Assembly (NCBI RefSeq): GCF_014898055.3
Contig: NW_023602073.1
Span: 88,454,678 to 88,518,677, forward strand
Source of the DNA: Talpa occidentalis
Lineage: Eukaryota > Chordata > Mammalia > Eulipotyphla > Talpidae
Direction of reading: 5' to 3'
DNA length: 64,000 nucleotides
The translations under genes and the position numbers were made by a program. Of this stretch, positions 57,506-64,000 are shown piece after piece; position 1 is the stretch's first letter, and each line of letters begins with the position of its first letter. The notes below the pieces were generated by a model that worked only from the letters and a program-made list of their open reading frames with translations, was not told the origin of the DNA and made no database searches.

Positions 57506-57929
57506 TGACACTACTCTCCTAGCAAACTTTAATCTCAAACATAGGATTTGTTAGCTAGTACCCACTACCCTTCTGCCTCATCTCTCACTGCATATTTTTA
57601 AATTACTGAAAGAATACTGCACACGAAATTACCACCTCAAAAGTTTATCATTATTTCTATACTCATCTTCCTCAACTTGCCATGGGTTTATAATTCAGAA
57701 CTTTGCCCATATCTTTGCTTTCTTCTCTTTTTTTCCCCTGAATCCATGTAAAGGAATTTACCAGGTGATTTAAAAGCCCCCTCTATGAAATGTATTGCTT
57801 CTTTAACAATTCTGCTATGAAATGGGTGTGATTCTTTCATGAGCATTTCTTTCGTGAGCAAGTTGTGGTGTTTTTTTCCCCTTCCAAACCTGAATCATTA
57901 AGATTTGCACATTTTGTGTGTTTAAGAGT
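57506..57929. other. Non-coding stretch
   Basis: Pyrimidine-rich in part; nothing recognised. Confidence 0.45.
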
Positions 57930-58098
57930 TTGTCTCACCCACTTCTCCTCTTAGCAATATATTTCAGTAAGTCACCTGTTCTGCTTCCCACTCTGTCTCT
58001 GGTGAATCCTCTCACATCCCCTCTTCTCTGCAGCTCTGGTCTACACCCCAATTTTCCTATGCATAAATAAATAAAACCAAATCTTTTTTAAAAAAAAG
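57930..58098 (+). mobile_element. 5'-truncated SINE
   Basis: Lacks the tRNA-derived head and starts in the body at GTCTCACCCACTTCTCCTCTTAGCAATATATTTCAG. It continues through CTGTCTCTGGTGAATCCTCTCAC to a CATAAATAAATAAAACC tail. Without A and B boxes it cannot be transcribed by pol III. Confidence 0.88.
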
Positions 58099-60139
58099 TA
58101 TGTCTTTTGATGTAAATGTTATCATCCTTACCATATATATTCATACCTAGCTTTAGAATACCTATGCAATTTTATTAGAGTTGAACTCAGTGCAGTGCCT
58201 AAGATGAAATAATCCAACCTTTGGAAAGCAAAAAGGAGATTATTATATAAATAGATGTTAATGATCTTTTATGTTAAACCTAGACATCTTTTTTCAAGAT
58301 GCATGTGATAATACAGTGACTATTATTAATATACATTATTTTCCTATGTCATATTTTAATTTTAAATAAAAATTCATTATTCATATTGATTTAATGCTGC
58401 TATTTTCACATTTTTTGTTCTTGGTCCTAATTTATACATCCAAGATAAACTCATTATTGTAAATATTTAAGGACCATTAATAAAGTTATGATTCTAAAGC
58501 TACTATGCTCTCATTATACACACATTTTGGAATAATAAAAAGTAAAGGAAAATGAAGATCCTTCATATTCATGCACCCTAAAGTAATCACTCTTAGTAAT
58601 TTAATATGATAGCATCCAGTTTTTCTTGTACATAAAACAAAATTAAGAACACTGTGTACACAATTTTGAATACTTTTATTATTTAATATTATATTATAGC
58701 ACATCCTCATGCCTTTAAATATTTTACAAACACTATTTTAATGCCTTCAGAGCATAGATGTAGCATATTTTATTTAATCATTTTTTCACTTCAGTTTTAA
58801 ATTACTTACCATAATTTCCATATACTTCTTTTCATATACTACTTTCCAAATATCAATACTATTTTCTATATGTTTTGAAATTACATTCATTTATTAGTAT
58901 TACAGGCAATGCAAGTAATAAGTACAAATGCACATCTTTGTACATAAATCTTACTTTATGCTTTAGATTATATAATTATAAAATTATAAATTCATACATT
59001 GTTTCTGCCTTATTTACATCATTTGAAACCACAGGTCACAAGTCACTAGAGTATTTAATAAGAAATCTTAAGAATAAAAGCATTTAAGAATACAAAACAT
59101 TGAGTGAGGCAATTCACTGTTAAATCAAAAGAGTAAGAATTTTATTAGTCAGATGACAAGAAGGCCAAGAAGTGAGTATTACAGCTTGCATTAAAACTTC
59201 TATTTACATTAGATCTACACTTGTTCTGTACATTGTCATCATGAAATTGAATTTGTCTAGATGGTTTACTGAGGGGGCAAAAATGACTTTCTGTAATAGT
59301 CTGCGTTTAGGCAAAATGAGTCACTGCCATCGCCCATGAATACTTCAATTGTCCTTGAGCCTATGAAAATTGTAAATCTGGTTTTATATGTTTGTTATAC
59401 AAAATTGAATTTATTCACAATATGTTTGACACTGCAAATTGCATTTATTAGAATATGTTTGCTGTAGAATATTGAATTTACTTCATAGTTTCAATACATA
59501 CATCAGCACAGTAATGATTAACTCACTGCCTATGCCATCACTAATTTATTCTGTAACTTTGCCAAATGGCATGAATTCAGTGGGAATTAATCTTCTGCCT
59601 ATGCTTTCTCCTACATTTGATTCGTTTCTAAAGAAAATACAAAAATTGTTTCTTCATCAAGGTACACTCCCTTATATGCAAAAATAAATCTTTAAAAAAA
59701 TAAAAATTGTAAATAACAGAAAATCCTATTAAACTTCAAGGCTCTTTATATTTTTCCTAAAGAGGTTTATATGAAAGTTCATTTATTTAACAAATTCATA
59801 TTGAGCTGAATTATACCAAGAACTACACAGGTTACTAGGGATAGAGTCCCTATAAATAAAATATGCGTTCCAAATCATACTTCTTAGATGACAATGTACA
59901 AGTCATTATACCTTTGCCAATACTAAAATCTTAGTGATTTTATTTGCTAAATAAAGCATGTTATCTTCTTAATTTGCTTATCTATATTACTACTGAAGTT
60001 AAAATTCTCCTCAGATCTATTTTCTTTTTAATTTACTCATTTTTCTCCTGCAATTTCTAATTTAGTCACATTAAGGACATCTATTCTTTGTCTATATTAT
60101 TTATGATAAATACACATATCATAGCATCAATATACACTA
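58099..60139. other. AT-rich non-coding stretch
   Basis: 59765-59960 (ATTTATTTAACAAATTCATATTGAGCTG.. onward) loosely resembles an ancient 'caacaaatatttattgagcacctac' repeat. No gene. Confidence 0.45.
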
Positions 60140-60400
60140 TATATGTTAAATATAGAAGAGATTTTTATTTCCAACTATTGTTTTATTCTGATATTTTCAT
60201 TGTTTTATGCTTATGAATGCTTTTTCCATGCCAAGATCAGACATACATTCATTTAGTATTTCCTATTTTTTAATCTCATGCTAAATCTTTAATCCCTTGG
60301 AAATTAACTTTGATATAGAGTATAAAACAAGTAGTTTTTCAACAAAATTTCTTATGTGCTGACTACAGTTCAAAATATTAATTTTTTTCTATTCCAAAAT
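60140..60400 (-). pseudogene. Old L1 ORF2 fragment, antisense
   Basis: On the minus strand GTTAATTTCCAAGGGATTAAAGATTTAGCATGAG and GATCTTGGCATGGAAAAAGCATTCATAAGCATAAAACAATGAAAA follow the ORF2 region upstream of the C-terminus in older L1 subfamilies. It is interrupted throughout. Its orientation is opposite to the L1 starting at about 60505. Confidence 0.65.
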
Positions 60401-61097
60401 TATGATACTTTATCTCTTGCATAAGAATTTTCATGTAGACATTACAGAAGTATTGATGTTTGTGTTTTCCAAAACAAGAAGACAAAGAGATATGTTTGGG
60501 GACTGAACTCCAGTGACAAGGGAAACAAAAGCAAAAACCAAACCAAAACAAATTGGGAATGCATCTAATTAAAAAGTTTCTGCACAGTGAAAAGAAACTT
60601 GCAGTCAAAGAAAAAGAAATCCTACTAAATAGAAGATATTTGCACATTGTATGTATGACAAGGGGTTAATCTCCTAAATATAAAAAATTCATAAAGCTGA
60701 ACAATAAAATAACAAATAACCCTATCTAAAAATAAGCAGAATATCTAACCATACTTCTCCAAAGAAAACACACAAATCATCAATAAGCACATAAAGATAC
60801 TATCATTAACTTTTATTATCAGAGAACTACAAATCAAAACAATGAACTATCACGTTACACTCCTGAGAAAAGTAATCAGACAAAAAACAAGAAATAGTAA
60901 GTGTTGGAAAGGAAGTATAGAGAATGGGACCTTTATACACTACTGGTGGGAAAGTAAATTGGTGCAGCTATTATGTAATGCAGTATGGGAATACTACAAA
61001 AATTAAAAATAGAATTTCTATGTTATCCCACTTTTGTATATTTACCTGAAAAATACAAAAACACTAATTTGAAGATATGTATGCAACCCCAATATTC

Positions 61098-61358
61098 TTT
61101 TTTTAAAAAAGATTTATTTATGCATACAAGAGCTGCAGTACAGGCCAGAGATGCGGGGGATGAGAGGAGTCACTAGAGACAGTGGGGAACAGAACAGGCA
61201 GACTGAAGTACACTGCCGAGGGGAACAGCAGGAGAGTCAAAAGAGGTCTGCTGTGCCATGTGGGTTGCTCCCTGGCCAGCATGTGATCAAACTCGTGCTG
61301 CAGAGGCCGCGGATTGCTTCATAGTACGGTGCTTAACCCCTTGCACTACCAGGGAGGC
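61098..61358 (-). mobile_element. tRNA-derived SINE nested in L1, antisense
   Basis: Reversed tail TTTTTTTAAAAAAGATTTATTTATGC, body CACTAGAGACAGTGGGGAACAGAACAGGCAG and head TGCACTACCAGGGAGGCC. The flanking L1 sequence CCCCAATATTC (61087-61097) is repeated as CCCCAAATATTC near 61359-61370. This fixes the order of events: L1 first, SINE later. Confidence 0.94.
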
Positions 61359-61450
61359 CCCCAAATATTCCTGGAAGCACTATTTGTAATAGCCAAGAAC
61401 TGGAAACAACCTAAGTGTCCATCAATTGATGACTGGATAAAGAAGATGTG

Positions 61451-61468
61451 TACACACACACACACACA
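61451..61468. repeat. (CA)n microsatellite within L1
   Basis: Nine CA units, apparently grown from the ATATACACACA of the L1 ORF2 sequence. Confidence 0.85.
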
Positions 61469-61870
61469 TGAACGAACACATGGAAAACTATTTAGCTGTG
61501 AAAAAAAAAAATATGAACCCCTTCCAGTTGCAGTAACATAATCATCCAAAGGGCCCTAAGCCAAATGAAATAAGCTAAACAGAGAAAGACAAATGCCATA
61601 TGATTTCACTCACATTTGGTAAAAAACAAGCAGGTAAACTAAGTAACACAAAAATAAACTTTTGGACTATAAAACCAATTCCTCTTAACAGAAGGGAAGG
61701 GATAAAGATAGGTAAACTGAAAAAAGGGGAAATGGTATGGTAAAGGATAGCTTTGAACCAATAGCAGTGAACTTAATGTAGTATGTACACATGCTGCTTC
61801 TCAATGACATACAGCTGAAATTTACATAATGTTATAATGCAATGTTACTTCATTATTAACAAACAAATAA

Positions 61871-64000
61871 AAGCTTTTCTCAGATGATTCCCTAACAGGA
61901 TTCAATTGTTCTGTTGAGATATAATGACTGCTATTTCTTCTTTATTCAAAATTGTTTCATGTATTTTTAGGTACACATTGAATAATTGGTGTATCCAGTT
62001 CATCACTATTATACACATAATGTAACAGTGCATGTATTAGTGTAAAACTTATTTTGTATTTTAGAATTATTTTCTGGGATGAATGTCCATAAATGAAACT
62101 AGTGGAATAGGAAGTATGAGCAGATTAAAGCTTTTTATGTTATCAAAAATTGCTTCAAAAGGTCTTTTCATATACTCACTTTGAAATATAGATTACTAAA
62201 AACATTTGTAAGGTATCTACACAGTATTTTTTAAAATAAAAATACACATATGCTTTGAACAAGTAAAAACATAACAACAATCAGAACAAAATAGCCAGCT
62301 GAAGAGTCATATCAAGAACAATTATGTTCAGTGACCTGGACTTTGAAATATTTGCACCCACATAGTTGAATATATTGTTTAATAGTCAAAAGAGACCAAG
62401 GACATTTGAAACTGATGATAATAGGATGCCATGAAATAAACTACATTTTGGGTGATATCATTAAGATACAATATAGATAGTAAAAATTATTACTTAGTGA
62501 ACATTTGTTAAATGAAAGATTTAATTTTCTTCTCTTGCTGAAATGTATCAAATTCAAAATATACTCATAATTCATTAAAAATAAAACAAGAATTTCTGTT
62601 TTATGTTTCTCACTTTTGCTAATTTGTTGTTTAGTTTTGTGTGTTTTCAGAATTCACATTTCTAGGAGCCCTACCTCATCTCCATTCACATCTAAACATA
62701 TAGCTCTGACAAATAAACTTTCTTTTTCTTATAAATTTCTTTCTGTGAGTCAAATTCAAAATCAATCTCAGTCATCTATTTCTCCAATATTTTAAAAATA
62801 TGCATCTTTTTTATAAACATATAATACCTTATAAAAGTATATAATTTTCCTTTCTTTATGAAAAATTAGTTTTATACCTTAAACTAACCTTGGGCTTGTT
62901 TTTATTTATATTTTGATATTTTCATTAAGTTAGAACTAATATCAAATATTAATGCCAACTTAAATTAGGTATATATTTGACATGCCAAACAATTCCCTCA
63001 TTCAAGATCCTGGAAGCAGATGAATTTACACTTGGTACAATGTACTGAATAGGTTTTATTGAATATTGTTTTCTTTTGCAACTAGCATTCCCTTCTCTCC
63101 AAGTCCTCCAAGCCACTGTCTCTCCATTCTCTACTAGACTCTCCCCTGTATCACAGCTGAAAGCCTAGGAACTGAATTCCCCAACTCATCTGTTATCAGT
63201 ATTCTATATGTAATTAGTGTTCTGCCAACATATTTGTTCAAGATTTGGAAGGAGGAACTGAATCACTCTGGATTAATTTCTCTTTTGCAACATGGGGCAT
63301 AAACACGGATTTCTCAGAAATAGATTTTTGTGGCAGCCTCAAGTTCCCTGCCATTCACTTCCTAGGGATTAAAATTGGACTGGTTCAGTCCTACTAGGTA
63401 TTCCTGATACTCTACACCCCCAGCCTAGAAAGTACCGATGACGAAATTGGAAGGAGAATGTTAGAATAGGAAAAATGTTTCGAATTAACTGATGGAAGTT
63501 AAAGATTGAGAACAACAATTCTATAAGAAGAATGATTGATTTGTCCTGAATTGAGACCAAAACATAAAATAAACTTCTCAGGATGAGTTTCCACTTCTTT
63601 GGATTTCAAAAGAGCAGAAAGAAAACAGGAAATTTTCTCATTCGCAGTGTGATCTGATCCTTGGGACAATGAGGTAAGACTGGATAAGGTTAAAAAAAAA
63701 AAAAAAGTTAAAAAGAATTGCTATCCAGGGTTAGAGTCCCTAGAATCAGAGCATCAGTCGGTGATACTTGTATGAGACTTGCTGAAGAAGGAAGTGAAGG
63801 TGATCCAGAGGGAGAAGAAAAGCACGATCAGAGCTACAGGATATGAAAGCTGGAAGAAATGTTTTGCACAATGTTTTGCACCTGGAAGAAAGAGGACTGG
63901 GTTCTTCATTGGAAAACACTCACAGCAACTGGAACATGGTTTTACCTCTCCAATAAAGGGATTTATGTGAGGCATCAACAGCATCTTTTGTTGACTTTGG
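61871..64000. other. AT-rich non-coding stretch to window end
   Basis: No repeat recognised. 63830-63900 has a 12-bp tandem ATGTTTTGCACA/ATGTTTTGCACC. Complementary frames of 63 and 76 codons near 63.8-64.0 kb are unsupported; an AATAAA at 63952 follows them but proves nothing. Confidence 0.45.

Larger units (their letters stand above)
60505..61870 (+). pseudogene. Old L1, ORF2 end and 3'UTR, with nested SINE
   Basis: L1 landmarks in order: CAAGGGAAACAAAAGC, AAAAAGTTTCTGCACAGTGAAAAG, ACTGGTGGGAAAGTAAATTGGTGCAGC, then after the SINE AAGCACTATTTGTAATAGCCAAGAACTGGAAACAACC, ATTGATGACTGGATAAAGAAG and ATTTCACTCACATTTGG. The SINE at 61098-61358 splits it. A CA repeat has expanded at 61451. Many stops; inactive. 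Confidence 0.88.

Noticed and set aside
1..64000. CRISPR array, operons, bacterial features
   Set aside because: No regularly spaced direct repeats; the repeat content is clearly mammalian.

Overview
The window is ordinary, AT-rich nuclear DNA of a placental mammal, intergenic or deep-intronic in character. I found no intact protein-coding gene. The evidence for a mammal is LINE-1 (L1) ORF2 and 3'UTR fragments of several ages, tRNA-derived SINEs with AATAAA/TCTTT tails, ancient MIR and L2 copies, a MaLR-type LTR, and at least one other endogenous retrovirus LTR. I see no Alu, B1/B2, BovB or carnivore CAN-type SINE, so primates, rodents, ruminants and carnivores are unlikely. The lineage-specific SINE (18 copies or fragments, about 260-280 bp when complete) fits a laurasiatherian. 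A horseshoe or leaf-nosed bat is a guess I cannot verify without a repeat library.

Layout. 1-8.2 kb: unique AT-rich DNA with two SINEs, MIR pieces, a candidate LTR (4.27-4.66 kb) and an antisense MaLR LTR (5.12-5.52 kb). 8.24-9.6 kb: a 5'-truncated L1 3' end, sense. 10-17 kb: several L1 fragments of different ages and SINEs, including SINEs nested in L1. 18-20.7 kb: a SINE and an L1 3'UTR split by a 116-bp antisense L1 insertion. 23.78-24.48 kb: a locally GC-richer patch whose minus strand is unusually open and carries splice-like signals. This is the only candidate for former or real coding sequence. 27.08-27.57 kb: an ERV LTR with promoter, R-region hairpin and poly(A) signal, followed by possible internal ERV sequence. 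28-39.1 kb: MIR/L2 relics and a run of SINEs. 42.43-43.35 kb: a well-preserved antisense L1 with 14-bp target-site duplications and an apparent 3' transduction. 44-53 kb: L2/MIR relics, a SINE, a perfect CTCF core match and an L1 3' end. 54-64 kb: a possible U6 pseudogene, SINEs, and an old L1 at 60.1-61.9 kb.

There is no operon or pathway to describe. The interest lies in transposon biology (target-site duplications, nesting, transduction, SINE subfamilies), several perfect hairpins in otherwise unique DNA, homeodomain-site-rich segments that might be conserved enhancers, and the minus-strand open patch near 24 kb. Repeat family names come from remembered consensus features, not from a search.
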